From: Tropicimonas sediminicola
Lineage (GTDB): Bacteria; Pseudomonadota; Alphaproteobacteria; Rhodobacterales; Rhodobacteraceae
Reading direction: 5' to 3'
NCBI RefSeq assembly: GCF_900188335.1
Contig: NZ_FZOY01000009.1
Location: 62,001-126,000, forward strand
DNA: 64,000 bases
Of the stretch, positions 17,110 to 25,385 are shown in pieces. How positions within the stretch are numbered: position 1 is the stretch's first letter; every line of letters begins with the position of its first letter. A program made the translations under genes and the position numbers. Under the pieces are notes generated by a model. That model did no database searches. It was not told the origin of the DNA and saw nothing but the letters and a program-made list of their open reading frames with translations.

Positions 17110-18117
17110 ATGGGAACCGTCACCTCACTCTTTCTACGCAAGATGGTTGCGGCGGCCGGGCCGGAGGTCGATCAGGCAGGGCTGCTGCGGTCGGTCGGCC
17201 TCGCCCCGGACGCCGAGACCGATCCTAAGACCATGATCGCGGATACCGAGTATTACCGACTGCTGGAGCGCATCGCGGCCGAGATCGACGTCACCGACCT
17301 GCCCCTGCGCACCGGGGCCTCGATGCGGCTCGACGATTACGGGGCGCTCGGGCTGGCGTTCAAGTCGGCCACGACGCTCGGCGGTTCCTTTGCCCGGGTC
17401 ACCCGGTTTGCGCGGCTCTGGACCAGCGTCGTCGAATATTCTCTGGAGCCCGAGGGGGAAGACAGCTGGTTTCACCTGCACCGCGCCGGGCCGCCTCGGC
17501 TAGGCCTTCGGCTGTCGAACGAGGCGACACTGGCCAGCGCGACGGCCATCGCCCGCGAGGTTTCGCAGACCGGCAGCTTTTCCCCGCTGGAAGTTCACAT
17601 CCGGCACGCGGCACCGTCCGGCACCGCGCAGCACGAGGCCTATTTCGGATGCCCGGTCGTCTTCGGCTCGGATCGCGACGCACTGCTGATCGCCCGAGCC
17701 TCGTTGGACAGCCCCAACCGGCTTGGCGACCGGGGCATCACACGGTTTCTCGACAGCCACCTGGAACAGGAACTCTCCCTGCTCGCCGAGACCCGGCCTA
17801 TCGCCGACCGCACCCGGGATGTTATCGCGCGGGCTCTCAGCGAAGGGCTTCCCAGGATGGAGGATGTCGCCCGCCGGCTGGGACTGAGCGCGCGTTCCCT
17901 GCACCGCCGGCTGGCCGAGGATGGCCTGACCTTCCAGTTGCTGACCGATGACACCCGCCGGGAACTGGCCGAGGGCCTGCTGCGTGACGAGCAATATTCC
18001 ATCGCCGAGATCGCCTATCTGACCGGCTTCTCCGAACAGAGTGCCTTCAACCGCGCCTTCAAGCGCTGGACGGGCGCAACGCCGGCCGGCTTCCGAAGCG
18101 GCAAACCTCGCTCGTGA
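17110..18117 (+). CDS. AraC-family regulator with arabinose-binding-like N-terminal domain
   Basis: A 335-residue regulator of the OruR/MmsR type. The N-terminal half matches the Arabinose_bd domain (LLRSVGLAPDAETDPKTMIADTEYYRLLERIAAE). The C-terminal AraC DNA-binding domain has the two helix-turn-helix units MEDVARRLGLSARSLHRRLAEDG and SIAEIAYLTGFSEQSAFNRAFKRW. The ATG at 17110 is preceded by GAGAGGGG; earlier in-frame Met residues lie in shadow sequence. It is divergent from the split-barrel/GAF pair and 60 nt upstream of a LysR gene. Target genes are unknown; the divergent operon is the first guess. Confidence 0.92.
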   Translation: MGTVTSLFLRKMVAAAGPEVDQAGLLRSVGLAPDAETDPKTMIADTEYYRLLERIAAEIDVTDLPLRTGASMRLDDYGALGLAFKSATTLGGSFARVTRFARLWTSVVEYSLEPEGEDSWFHLHRAGPPRLGLRLSNEATLASATAIAREVSQTGSFSPLEVHIRHAAPSGTAQHEAYFGCPVVFGSDRDALLIARASLDSPNRLGDRGITRFLDSHLEQELSLLAETRPIADRTRDVIARALSEGLPRMEDVARRLGLSARSLHRRLAEDGLTFQLLTDDTRRELAEGLLRDEQYSIAEIAYLTGFSEQSAFNRAFKRWTGATPAGFRSGKPRS

Positions 18118-18177
18118 GCGCCTCCACGGCAGGAAAAGCGTCGACAAGCTGCCCGTCGCGGTCAACATGTCGAGACC

Positions 18178-19074
18178 ATGGACAAGCTTTCCGTCATGCA
18201 CGCCTATTGCCGCATCGTCGAGCGCGGCAGCTTCGCCCGCGCCGCCGAGGATCTTGGCGTTTCCGCGGCGCTTCTCAGCCGTGAGGTCAAACTGCTGGAG
18301 GAAAGCCTCGGCAGCACGCTCCTGACCCGCACCACGCGCTCCATGTCCCTGACCGATGCCGGGCGGCTCTACTACGAGGAGGCGCTCGGGATCCTCGATG
18401 CGGTGGGACGGGTGGAGGACCATATCCGCGACGGCGCAGGACGGGTTCAGGGGCATCTGAAGGTCAACGCCTCGAGCTCCTTCGGGCAGATGGTGATCGC
18501 GCCGATCCTGCCCTCCTTTCTCGACGCGTATCCGGATCTTCGGCTGACGCTGTCGATGGACGATCGCGTGGTGGACATGATCGAAGGCGGTTTCGACGTC
18601 TCCATCCGAATCCGGCCCGCGATGCCGGATTCCTCGCTGGTGGCGCGGCGGATCGGGATCATGCGGCAGAGGATCTTTGCCGCACCGGGCTATCTGGAGC
18701 ACGCGGGCACGCCGCAGAGCCCTGACGATCTGTCCCGGCATCGCATCGTCGGCTTCCTGCTCGCCGAGCACCTGACGGAATGGGCCCTCTCGGGACCGGA
18801 CGGCCCCTGCACCGTCCAGATCGACCCGCCCTTGCGGGTGGGAAACAGCCTGGTCCTGCGCGACCTGCTCGTCGCCGGACAAGGGATCGGCACCCTGCCC
18901 GATTTCGTCTCCGACGGCCCGGAAGCGCGCGGCGAGCTGGTTCGCCTGCTGCCGGATTACGAGTTGCCCGCGCCGGAGATCTTCGCCGTCACCGCGTCCC
19001 GGCTCGGCATGGACGCCAGGGTCTCGGCCTTTCTCGAGCACCTGCGCACCGCGCTCCGGCCCGCGCATTCATAA
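18178..19074 (+). CDS. LysR-family transcriptional regulator
   Basis: A 298-residue LysR regulator. The winged helix-turn-helix at 1-60 is standard (FARAAEDLGVSAALLSREVKLLEESLG). The effector domain continues from about residue 88 (GHLKVNASSSFGQMVIAPILPSFL) with the DMIEGGFDVSIRI signature of the subgroup that often controls quinone or redox genes. It lies 95 nt upstream of wrbA on the same strand, unlike the usual divergent arrangement, so wrbA regulation is plausible but not shown. Confidence 0.93.
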   Translation: MDKLSVMHAYCRIVERGSFARAAEDLGVSAALLSREVKLLEESLGSTLLTRTTRSMSLTDAGRLYYEEALGILDAVGRVEDHIRDGAGRVQGHLKVNASSSFGQMVIAPILPSFLDAYPDLRLTLSMDDRVVDMIEGGFDVSIRIRPAMPDSSLVARRIGIMRQRIFAAPGYLEHAGTPQSPDDLSRHRIVGFLLAEHLTEWALSGPDGPCTVQIDPPLRVGNSLVLRDLLVAGQGIGTLPDFVSDGPEARGELVRLLPDYELPAPEIFAVTASRLGMDARVSAFLEHLRTALRPAHS

Positions 19075-19169
19075 CCTGGTGTAAAGAATGATTTGCGCGC
19101 GGGTCGCTTATTCCCGCCCGCCCGATCACCGATCTTCCCGGCAACGAAACACCGACCGGAGACGATCCC

Positions 19170-19793
19170 ATGCCCCGCATTCTCGTGCTTTACTATTCCA
19201 GCTACGGCCATGTCCGCGACATGGCGCTGGCCGCGGCGGAGGGCGCGCGCAGCGTTCCCGGCGCGCGCGTCGATATACGCCGCATTCCCGAAACCGTGCC
19301 CGAAGCCGTGCGGCGGAGCGCTGGCTACATTGCGGACGACACACCCGAGGCCGCACCCGCCGATCTGGCGGATTATGACGGCCTGCTGCTCGGCACGCCC
19401 ACCCGCTTCGGCATGATGGCCGGCCAGGTGAAGCAGTTCCTCGACCAGGCCGGCGGACTCTGGGCGCGGAATGCGCTGGTCGGCAAGGTGGCCGGGGTCT
19501 TTGCCTCCACCGGCTCGCAGCACGGCGGCCACGAGGCGACGCTGCTCTCCACGCAGATCCCGCTGCAGCATTTCGGGATGCTGATCGCCGGCCTGCCCTA
19601 TTCCTTCGCCGGCCAGACCTCGCGCGACGGCATCATCGGCGGCGCGCCTTATGGCGCGGGCACCATCGCCGGGGCCGATGGCGCGCTCCGTCCCACCGAG
19701 ACCGATCTTGCCGGCGCGCGGTTCCAGGGCGCCCATGTGGCCGAACTGGCCGCCCGCCTCGCCCTCGGCGAACGCATGCGCGAGGCCGCCTGA
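19170..19793 (+). CDS. wrbA: NAD(P)H:quinone oxidoreductase WrbA
   Basis: A 207-residue flavodoxin-fold enzyme that reduces quinones by two electrons, limiting semiquinone stress. The FMN phosphate loop [12 protein letters not shown] (9-20), the WrbA-specific [25 protein letters not shown] (about 74-98) and [13 protein letters not shown] (about 114-126) are all present, with the usual length. The ATG has GGAG about 8 nt upstream. Downstream, 84 nt separates it from a DUF1127 mini-protein on the same strand, with a hairpin in between. Confidence 0.96.
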   Translation: MPRILVLYYSSYGHVRDMALAAAEGARSVPGARVDIRRIPETVPEAVRRSAGYIADDTPEAAPADLADYDGLLLGTPTRFGMMAGQVKQFLDQAGGLWARNALVGKVAGVFASTGSQHGGHEATLLSTQIPLQHFGMLIAGLPYSFAGQTSRDGIIGGAPYGAGTIAGADGALRPTETDLAGARFQGAHVAELAARLALGERMREAA

Positions 19794-19818
19794 GTCAACG
19801 GCCGTCATGGCTCCGGTA

Positions 19819-19837
19819 CTCCGCGCACGCCGCGGAG
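19819..19837 (+). other. Hairpin between wrbA and the DUF1127 gene
   Basis: Perfect 7-bp arms CTCCGCG and CGCGGAG around a 5-nt loop. No T-run follows, so it is not a typical terminator. It may stabilise the wrbA mRNA end or modulate read-through into the mini-protein gene. Confidence 0.4.
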
Positions 19838-19877
19838 AGTGCCGGGCTCTTCCCCCCGAACCTGAAAGGGCCTTCCC

Positions 19878-20027
19878 ATGAGCTTCCCCTTCCGCCTCCC
19901 CGTCAGACGTCGGCTTCGCCACCGGCGGCGAGCCGTTTCCCGCGATCTCTCTCCCCGGCAGATGCGCGACATCGGTCTTGTCCCGTGGCCGGACCAGCCG
20001 CCCGTCTTCCCGCGCCACCTCTGGTAA
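19878..20027 (+). CDS. DUF1127-type 49-residue mini-protein
   Basis: An Arg-rich 49-residue protein. The second half reads SRDLSPRQMRDIGLVPW, the DUF1127 core (RxLSxxxLRDIGL), and the protein ends in HLW. ATG at 19878 with an AAAGGG-type site upstream. It matches the copy at 12571-12720 in length, in the LSPxxxRDxGL core and in the terminal Trp. Family members in related bacteria are stress-responsive and some bind RNA. Here it follows the quinone reductase wrbA and precedes a DMT exporter by 28 nt, suggesting co-transcription. Confidence 0.82.
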   Translation: MSFPFRLPVRRRLRHRRRAVSRDLSPRQMRDIGLVPWPDQPPVFPRHLW

Positions 20028-20055
20028 GCGCCCGCGCCGCAAAGGACACCCGACC

Positions 20056-20949
20056 ATGACCCGCCCGACCGACATCCTCCTCACCGCGCTCGCCCCGGCG
20101 ATCTGGGGCAGCACCTACCTCGTCACGACCGAGGCCCTTCCCCCGGGTTACCCCGTCACCCTCGCGGTGCTGCGCGCGCTGCCGGCCGGGCTTCTGTTGC
20201 TGGCCGTCACCCGCTGCCTGCCGCCGCGGGCCTGGCTGGGCCGCGTCTTCGCACTGGGGGCGCTGAACTTCGCCATCTTCTGGACGCTGCTCTTCGTGGC
20301 GGCCTACCGGCTCCCCGGCGGCGTCGCGGCGACGCTCGGATCCTTGCAGGCGCTGATCGTCATTGGGCTCGCGCGCGGCGTGCTCGGCACGCCGGTCCGC
20401 GGGATGGCGGTGCTTGCGGCCCTCACCGGTGTCGCCGGCGTGGCCCTGCTCCTGCTCGGCCCGGAGGCCGCGCTCGACCCGATCGGCATCGTCGCCGGGA
20501 TCGGCGGCGCCGCCTCGATGGCCGCGGGCACCGTGTTGAGCCGCAAGTGGCAACCGCCCGTGCCCGCGCTGAGCTTCACCGCCTGGCAGTTGACCGCGGG
20601 AGGGCTGATCCTGCTGCCCGTCGCGCTCGTGCTCGAGCCTCCCCTGCCGCCTCTCGATGCCGCGAATCTCGCCGGCCTCGCGTGGCTCGGGCTCGTTGGC
20701 GCGGCGCTGACCTACTGGCTGTGGTTCCGCGGCGTCGCCCGGATCGAGCCCGGCGCGGTCTCGATGCTCGGCATGATGAGCCCGGTCACCGCCGTCGCCC
20801 TCGGCTGGCTGTGGCTCGGTCAGGCGCTGAGCCCGCTGCAGGCCCTGGGCGCGGTGATCGTGCTCGGTTCGGTCTGGGTGGGCCAGGTCATCAACCGACC
20901 CCGGCTCCGAAAGGCCCAAGTCACGTCAGGCCGCGCCCTCTCGGCCTGA
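20056..20949 (+). CDS. EamA/DMT-superfamily transporter
   Basis: A 297-residue protein with ten hydrophobic segments in two EamA repeats (AIWGSTYLVTTEALPPGYP near the start and GAALTYWLWFRGVARIEPGAVSMLGMMSPVTAVALG in the second half). The drug/metabolite transporter family usually exports amino acids or small metabolites; the substrate here is unknown. The ATG has AAGGA 9 nt upstream. Transcription should end at the strong hairpin just downstream. Confidence 0.93.
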   Translation: MTRPTDILLTALAPAIWGSTYLVTTEALPPGYPVTLAVLRALPAGLLLLAVTRCLPPRAWLGRVFALGALNFAIFWTLLFVAAYRLPGGVAATLGSLQALIVIGLARGVLGTPVRGMAVLAALTGVAGVALLLLGPEAALDPIGIVAGIGGAASMAAGTVLSRKWQPPVPALSFTAWQLTAGGLILLPVALVLEPPLPPLDAANLAGLAWLGLVGAALTYWLWFRGVARIEPGAVSMLGMMSPVTAVALGWLWLGQALSPLQALGAVIVLGSVWVGQVINRPRLRKAQVTSGRALSA

Positions 20950-20977
20950 ACGACCGGCCCATCCAGTCAACAAGACC

Positions 20978-21017
20978 GGCCGCGCGGGAGCAGACCTCGC
21001 GCGGCCAAAATCTTTTT
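20978..21017 (+). terminator. Rho-independent terminator after the EamA gene
   Basis: Perfect 9-bp arms GGCCGCGCG (20978-20986) and CGCGCGGCC (20998-21006) around an 11-nt loop, then AAAATCTTTTT. The T-run reaches the stop codon of the convergent kinase gene, and the A-run gives partial function on the opposite strand. Confidence 0.85.
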
Positions 21018-21511
21018 CAATCAGCGCCATGCACGACGATATTGAGACCTTCCTCGGGGCTTGGAGGAACGAAGTGCCCGCTCAGCTGCGCAAACTGTTC
21101 GTCCGAGACCTCGAACGGATGATCGCCGCCCGCGTTGCGCGCCCGCAACCGCGCCAGGCAGACCTCGTCCGGCACGTCGAGGAAGTGCAGTTCGTGAGCC
21201 GCAGCCGAGGCCTCGACAAGGCCGCGCATCCAGGCGCGTCGGGCAAGGGTGTTCGCCTGGAAGTCGAGCACGACGGAGACGCCCGCCCGCAGCAGCGAGA
21301 CGACGTGAGGGCCGATGGCGGCCTCAAGCCGGGCGGAGCAGCGAACGTAATCGGCGATCGTGGCCATCTGCTCGCCGTAGAGGGCGGCAAGCAGCGCATC
21401 CTCGGAGAGGACGACGGTTCCCGGCTGGCGTCCCAGCTTCCCGGTCAGGGTCGATTTTCCGGAAGCGGGTTTGCCGCAGAGGAGATGGAGCGTGGGCACG
21501 TTGGGTGACAT
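21017..21511 (-). CDS. P-loop kinase-like ATPase
   Basis: A 164-residue protein of the AAA_33 / Zeta-toxin-like small kinase group. The Walker A motif GKPASGKST is at 13-21, SEDALLAALYGEQM follows, and a lid-type Arg-rich helix CLARLRARNAGGDHPFEVS is near 120-138. Such proteins phosphorylate small substrates or act as RNA/nucleoside kinases. No toxin partner or antibiotic-resistance context is visible. Convergent with the EamA gene; the substrate is unknown. Confidence 0.85.
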   Translation of the reverse strand: MSPNVPTLHLLCGKPASGKSTLTGKLGRQPGTVVLSEDALLAALYGEQMATIADYVRCSARLEAAIGPHVVSLLRAGVSVVLDFQANTLARRAWMRGLVEASAAAHELHFLDVPDEVCLARLRARNAGGDHPFEVSDEQFAQLSGHFVPPSPEEGLNIVVHGAD

Positions 21512-21726
21512 GAGACAGACCTGTCGAGGCGCAAGGCGCGTTTCGTGGAAATTCGGATACAGGGAACCCGGCCCGGCGAGTCAGGCCGGGATGGTAATTC
21601 GAGCCGGGAGCTTGCCGGCGGGTATCCGAAACACGGTCGTCATGCGGGCGTGGTGCCATGCGGGCGGCGGGATGTCCATGCCGGCGCGCCGGTCATGCCT
21701 GATAGCTGGGCGCCCCGACCACCGCG

Positions 21727-22227
21727 TCACGCCAGCCCCTGCGCCGTCCAAAGCAGGCCGAGCAGGAGCAAGGCCGCGGAGAGCACACAGGCCAGCGTGC
21801 GAACCGTGTTCCAGAAGGTCCAGCGGGGCAGATAGGTGCCGGTCCAGTAGCTGCGGGCGGCATCGGAGGACCGGTCCATGCCCGCAAGAGCTTCGTTCAT
21901 CGGCACGTTGAAAAACACCGTGACGCCGAAGCACCCTACGAGGTAGACGATGCCAGCCGCCAGGACGAGGCCGCGCTCGGGCCCGCTCATGCCGAATGCC
22001 GCGACGCCGGCAACCCCCAGCGAGACGACGGCCATGCCGAGAAACAGGGTCATGAAGACCCAACGGTAGACCTCCCGGTTGATGACCTGCATGGCCTCCA
22101 CGCCACCGCTGCCGCCGGTCAGCGACAGCGACCGCATGATGAAATCCGAGAAGGCGAGGAAAACACCGCCGACCAGCGCGTAGGCCAGGATGGCCGCCTG
22201 CATCAGCACGAAGAAGAACGGGGACAT
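21727..22227 (-). CDS. DUF1772-family membrane protein
   Basis: A 166-residue protein with four hydrophobic segments and the family signatures FSDFIMRSLSL near the N-terminus, FFNVPMNEAL and RSYWTGTYLPRWTFWNTVRT near the C-terminus. DUF1772 includes anthrone-oxygenase-like proteins, but most members have no known role. AAGGAGG lies 9 nt upstream of the ATG. Third gene of a minus-strand set with the DUF4345 and NmrA-like genes (69 nt gap). Confidence 0.88.
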   Translation of the reverse strand: MSPFFFVLMQAAILAYALVGGVFLAFSDFIMRSLSLTGGSGGVEAMQVINREVYRWVFMTLFLGMAVVSLGVAGVAAFGMSGPERGLVLAAGIVYLVGCFGVTVFFNVPMNEALAGMDRSSDAARSYWTGTYLPRWTFWNTVRTLACVLSAALLLLGLLWTAQGLA

Positions 22228-22296
22228 ATGTGAAACCTCCTTGAGGGGTCGATGGGCGGCGGGACGGCGCGGCCATCCCGCCGCGAGCGTGACGGT

Positions 22297-22722
22297 TCAG
22301 GCGGCCGGATAGCCTCGGCGCAGCCGCTCGGGCGCGCGGAGCCTGTGGCGAAAGGCGACCAGGCAAAGGGCGGCGATGGCCAGTTCGACGACCAGCGCGC
22401 CAAGGATGCCACCGGAGGGCATGCCGTCGGCCACGATCCCGAAGAGTCGCCCGGCCGGAAAGGCCAGGAAGACGGTCAGCGCCACGATCATCGACACCCG
22501 GCTCAGCGTGCCCCGGACGATCCCGGCCAGCATGAGCGCTCCGAAGGCGGCGAGGCCAGCGGCCGGGGCGCGCAGCTCGCTCAGCAGGCTGGCGTCGCTG
22601 CCGAGCGCGATGCCGTAGCTCGCGTAGAAAACATGCGGCGCAGCAAGGATGCAGCCACCGATGGCGAGAGCCGTGACGCCGGAGATGCCAAGCGCAGCCT
22701 TTTCAAGTCGGGTAAGGGTCAT
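22297..22722 (-). CDS. DUF4345-family membrane protein
   Basis: A 141-residue protein with four hydrophobic segments and the DUF4345 pattern PHVFYASYGIALGSDASLLSELRAPAAGL. The ATG at 22722 has AAAGGA 8 nt upstream; the longer open frame upstream is the antisense-rich end of the previous gene. It lies 34 nt after the NmrA-like reductase on the same strand and probably shares its transcript. No biochemical function is known for the family. Confidence 0.88.
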   Translation of the reverse strand: MTLTRLEKAALGISGVTALAIGGCILAAPHVFYASYGIALGSDASLLSELRAPAAGLAAFGALMLAGIVRGTLSRVSMIVALTVFLAFPAGRLFGIVADGMPSGGILGALVVELAIAALCLVAFRHRLRAPERLRRGYPAA

Positions 22723-22756
22723 GGGATGTCCTTTCGGTATCGAAGTCGTTTGACGG

Positions 22757-23584
22757 TCAGGCGGCCACCGGCCATGCGCCCGCCTGTGCGGCGGCTTTGG
22801 CGAAATCCGCGAAATCGCGCGGCGGCCGGCCAAGGGCGCGCTCGACGCCGTCGCTCAGGCTGGCATTGCGTCCATCCAGCGTCTCCCGCGCGATCGCGGT
22901 GAAGACGTCGGCCACGAAGTCTCCACCCGTCGCCGCGATCCCGGCGTGGAAATCCTCGAACGTGATCGGGACATGCCGGATCGGCAGGCCGGTGGCGGCG
23001 GACAGCTCGCCAGCCATGTCGGCGAAGGTCAGGAGCCGCGGCCCTGTCACCTCGTAGAGTTCGCCCCGGTGCCCTTCTTCGGTCAGCGCCGCCACCACCA
23101 CATCGGCGATGTCGTCGATGTCGATGATCGGCTCGGCGACGTCGCCCCCCGGCATCGGCAGCACGCCGGAGAGGATCGGCTCCCGCAGGTAGCCCTCGGA
23201 GAAGTTCTGCGCGAACCAGGCCGAGCGGACGATGGTGAAATCCACGCCCGAGTTGCGCACGACCTCCTCGCCCAGTCGCGCGTGATGCTCCCCGCGACCG
23301 GACAGCAGGACGAGGTGCTCGACGCCCGCGGCCTTCGCAGCGGCACAGAGCGCCTCGAGCTTCTCGACCGCACCGGGAAAAGCCAGATCGGGGAAATAGG
23401 TGACATAGGCCGACCGGACGCCCTCCAGAGCGGCGCCCCAGGTTTCCGGCGCGTCCCAGTCGAAGGGCGTGCCGGAGCTGCGGGAGCCGTGGCGAACCGG
23501 AAGGCCCTTCGCCTCCAGTCGGGCGATGACGCGCGCGCCTGTCTTGCCGGTGGCGCCGATGACGAGAATGGGTTTGACGTGCAT
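22757..23584 (-). CDS. NmrA-like NAD(P)-binding protein
   Basis: A 275-residue atypical short-chain dehydrogenase of the NmrA/HSCARG type. The dinucleotide loop is VIGATGKTGARVIARL (about 8-23). The usual catalytic Tyr-x3-Lys is not evident, as in redox-sensing or quinone-reductase members (QorB, YtfG). ATG at 23584 with GGGAG upstream. It heads a three-gene minus operon with DUF4345 and DUF1772 proteins. The 235-nt gap to the divergent ABC ATPase gene should hold both promoters. Confidence 0.9.
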   Translation of the reverse strand: MHVKPILVIGATGKTGARVIARLEAKGLPVRHGSRSSGTPFDWDAPETWGAALEGVRSAYVTYFPDLAFPGAVEKLEALCAAAKAAGVEHLVLLSGRGEHHARLGEEVVRNSGVDFTIVRSAWFAQNFSEGYLREPILSGVLPMPGGDVAEPIIDIDDIADVVVAALTEEGHRGELYEVTGPRLLTFADMAGELSAATGLPIRHVPITFEDFHAGIAATGGDFVADVFTAIARETLDGRNASLSDGVERALGRPPRDFADFAKAAAQAGAWPVAA

Positions 23585-23819
23585 GGATGATCTCCCTGGC
23601 TTTGCGTGATGGCCAAGGGATAGCCGCCCCGAAGCGCCGGGGTATTGACCGAACCTGCCATGGTTTTGACCGGAAATGCCACGCTGGCTGGCGCGGGGCG
23701 TTGATCCGTCCACATCGCTGCCGGCACCGCCCGCATCGCAGCCGTCACGAAACGGTTACACGGCTGCCCGAAGAAGGCCCGCAAACCGGAATGACGAAAG
23801 ATGCGGGAGCAGAGGCGAC

Positions 23820-24860
23820 ATGGCAGGCGGGATCGAGGTGGGTGCGGTTGGCAAGGATTTCGCGGGGCTCGCCGCCGTCGACAACGTGACCTTCGATGTC
23901 GAACCGGAGGAATTGTTCGTCATCGTCGGTGAATCCGGTTGCGGGAAGAGCACGCTCCTGCGGCTGATTGCCGGGCTCGAAGCACCGGACCGCGGCGAGA
24001 TCCGGCTGCACGGCGAACTCGTGGCCAACAGTTCGACCATGGTCCCGCCGGAAGAACGGGGAACCGGGTTCGTCTTCCAATCCTACGCGCTCTGGCCCCA
24101 CCTGTCGGTCAGGAACAACGTCGCCTTTCCGCTCGAAGCCGGCGGGATGGGGCGCAAGGCGGCGGCACGGGCCGTGGAGCCGCATCTCGCCACTGTCTCG
24201 CTGCAGGACTACGCCGACCGCAAGCCGGAGGCGCTATCGGGCGGGCAACGACAGCGGGTGGCGCTGGCGCGATGCCTGGCCGGCGGCGCCCGCACGATCC
24301 TGATGGACGAGCCGCTGGCCAACCTGGACCCACATCTGCGCGCGACCATGGAGCGGGAATTGCTGGCCTTTCACCGGTCCTCCGGCGCGACGACGATCTA
24401 CATCACCCACGACCAGCGCGAGGCAATGGCGTTGGCCGACCGGATGGCGGTCATGCGGGCCGGCCGGTTTCTTCAGGTCGGCACCCCCCAGGCGATCTAC
24501 GAACGCCCCGTTTCGCCGGAGGTGGCGGGCTTCATCGGCCATGGCGCGGTCGTGCCGCTGCGCTATGCCGATGGCATCGCCGAACTCGGCGGCGGCCGTT
24601 TCCCGGCGGAGGCCGCACCTGGCCAACCCGCCGGACCGGCCCGCGCCCTGCTGCGCCCCGAGGGCATCGAGATCCTGCCCGATGCGACGCCCGGCGGGCT
24701 TGCCGGCACCGTGCGCAGCGTTTTCTATCGGGGCGGCACCTGGGAAGCGGAGCTGCAGATCGCCGATGGCGTGGTGCTGACGATCTCCCACGGCGCGCCG
24801 CTTCACCCCGGGCAGCCGGTGTCCGTTCGCATTCGCCGCGCCTGGATTCTGCCGGAGTAG
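23820..24860 (+). CDS. ABC transporter ATPase, Fe3+/2-aminoethylphosphonate/polyamine class
   Basis: A 346-residue importer ATPase. Walker A GESGCGKST (about 38-46), Q-loop FVFQSYALWPHLSV, signature LSGGQRQRVALARCL and Walker B ILMDEPLANLDP are intact, followed by a C-terminal TOBE-type regulatory domain ending RIRRAWILPE. AGAGG lies 4 nt before the ATG. It probably energises the permease and binding protein encoded on the opposite strand at 25386-28077, since no other permease is adjacent. The HD gene follows after 3 nt. Confidence 0.92.
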   Translation: MAGGIEVGAVGKDFAGLAAVDNVTFDVEPEELFVIVGESGCGKSTLLRLIAGLEAPDRGEIRLHGELVANSSTMVPPEERGTGFVFQSYALWPHLSVRNNVAFPLEAGGMGRKAAARAVEPHLATVSLQDYADRKPEALSGGQRQRVALARCLAGGARTILMDEPLANLDPHLRATMERELLAFHRSSGATTIYITHDQREAMALADRMAVMRAGRFLQVGTPQAIYERPVSPEVAGFIGHGAVVPLRYADGIAELGGGRFPAEAAPGQPAGPARALLRPEGIEILPDATPGGLAGTVRSVFYRGGTWEAELQIADGVVLTISHGAPLHPGQPVSVRIRRAWILPE

Positions 24861-24863
24861 ACC

Positions 24864-25382
24864 ATGCGACGGCCCGACGACCATTTCGATGCCGGTTCCG
24901 ACCGGCTGGCGCATATCCGCAAGGTCATGCAGACCGCCCGCAGCATCGAGGCGCGGCGTTCCTTTGGCGGTCGGCTCGTGATTGCCGCCGCCTATCACGA
25001 CATCGGCTATGCGCCAGACCTTGCAACCACCGGCTTTCACCCGGTCGACGGCGCGCTGGTCGCCCGCTCCGACGGCCTCGACGACGAGATCGTGGAGGCC
25101 GTGCTGCACCATTCCGGCGCACGGGCGCTGGCCCAGAGGACGCGGCCGGACCTGATGCCCCATTACGGCCCGGAATGCCGGATGATGCGCCGCGCGCTCA
25201 GCCGGGCACTGACCTTCTGCGACACCCATTCCGGCCCGCGCGGCGAGACGTTCACCCTGTCCGAACGGATCGCGGAGATCCGCCAGCGTCACACCGGAAA
25301 CGCACCGCTCCTTGCGTCTCTGGAGCAGCACCGTCCGGATTACGAGGCGCTCGAGGCCGAGTTCCTGCCGCTCCTGCGCTGA
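24864..25382 (+). CDS. HD-domain hydrolase
   Basis: A 172-residue HD-superfamily protein. The metal ligands expected for the fold are visible: His in LAHIRKV, the HD pair in AAAYHDIGYAP, HH in EAVLHHSGA and Asp in FCDTHSG. HD proteins hydrolyse phosphate esters; some, such as PhnZ, are iron oxygenases that cleave a C-P bond. The N-terminal pattern here is that of generic small HD phosphohydrolases. It is in an operon with the ABC ATPase and stops only 3 nt from the convergent permease gene. Confidence 0.85.
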   Translation: MRRPDDHFDAGSDRLAHIRKVMQTARSIEARRSFGGRLVIAAAYHDIGYAPDLATTGFHPVDGALVARSDGLDDEIVEAVLHHSGARALAQRTRPDLMPHYGPECRMMRRALSRALTFCDTHSGPRGETFTLSERIAEIRQRHTGNAPLLASLEQHRPDYEALEAEFLPLLR

Positions 25383-25385
25383 CCG

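Noticed and set aside
24864-25382. HD protein as a PhnZ-type phosphonate oxygenase.
   Set aside because: The HD ligands are present but the sequence around them matches generic small HD phosphohydrolases better, and no PhnY partner is encoded nearby.
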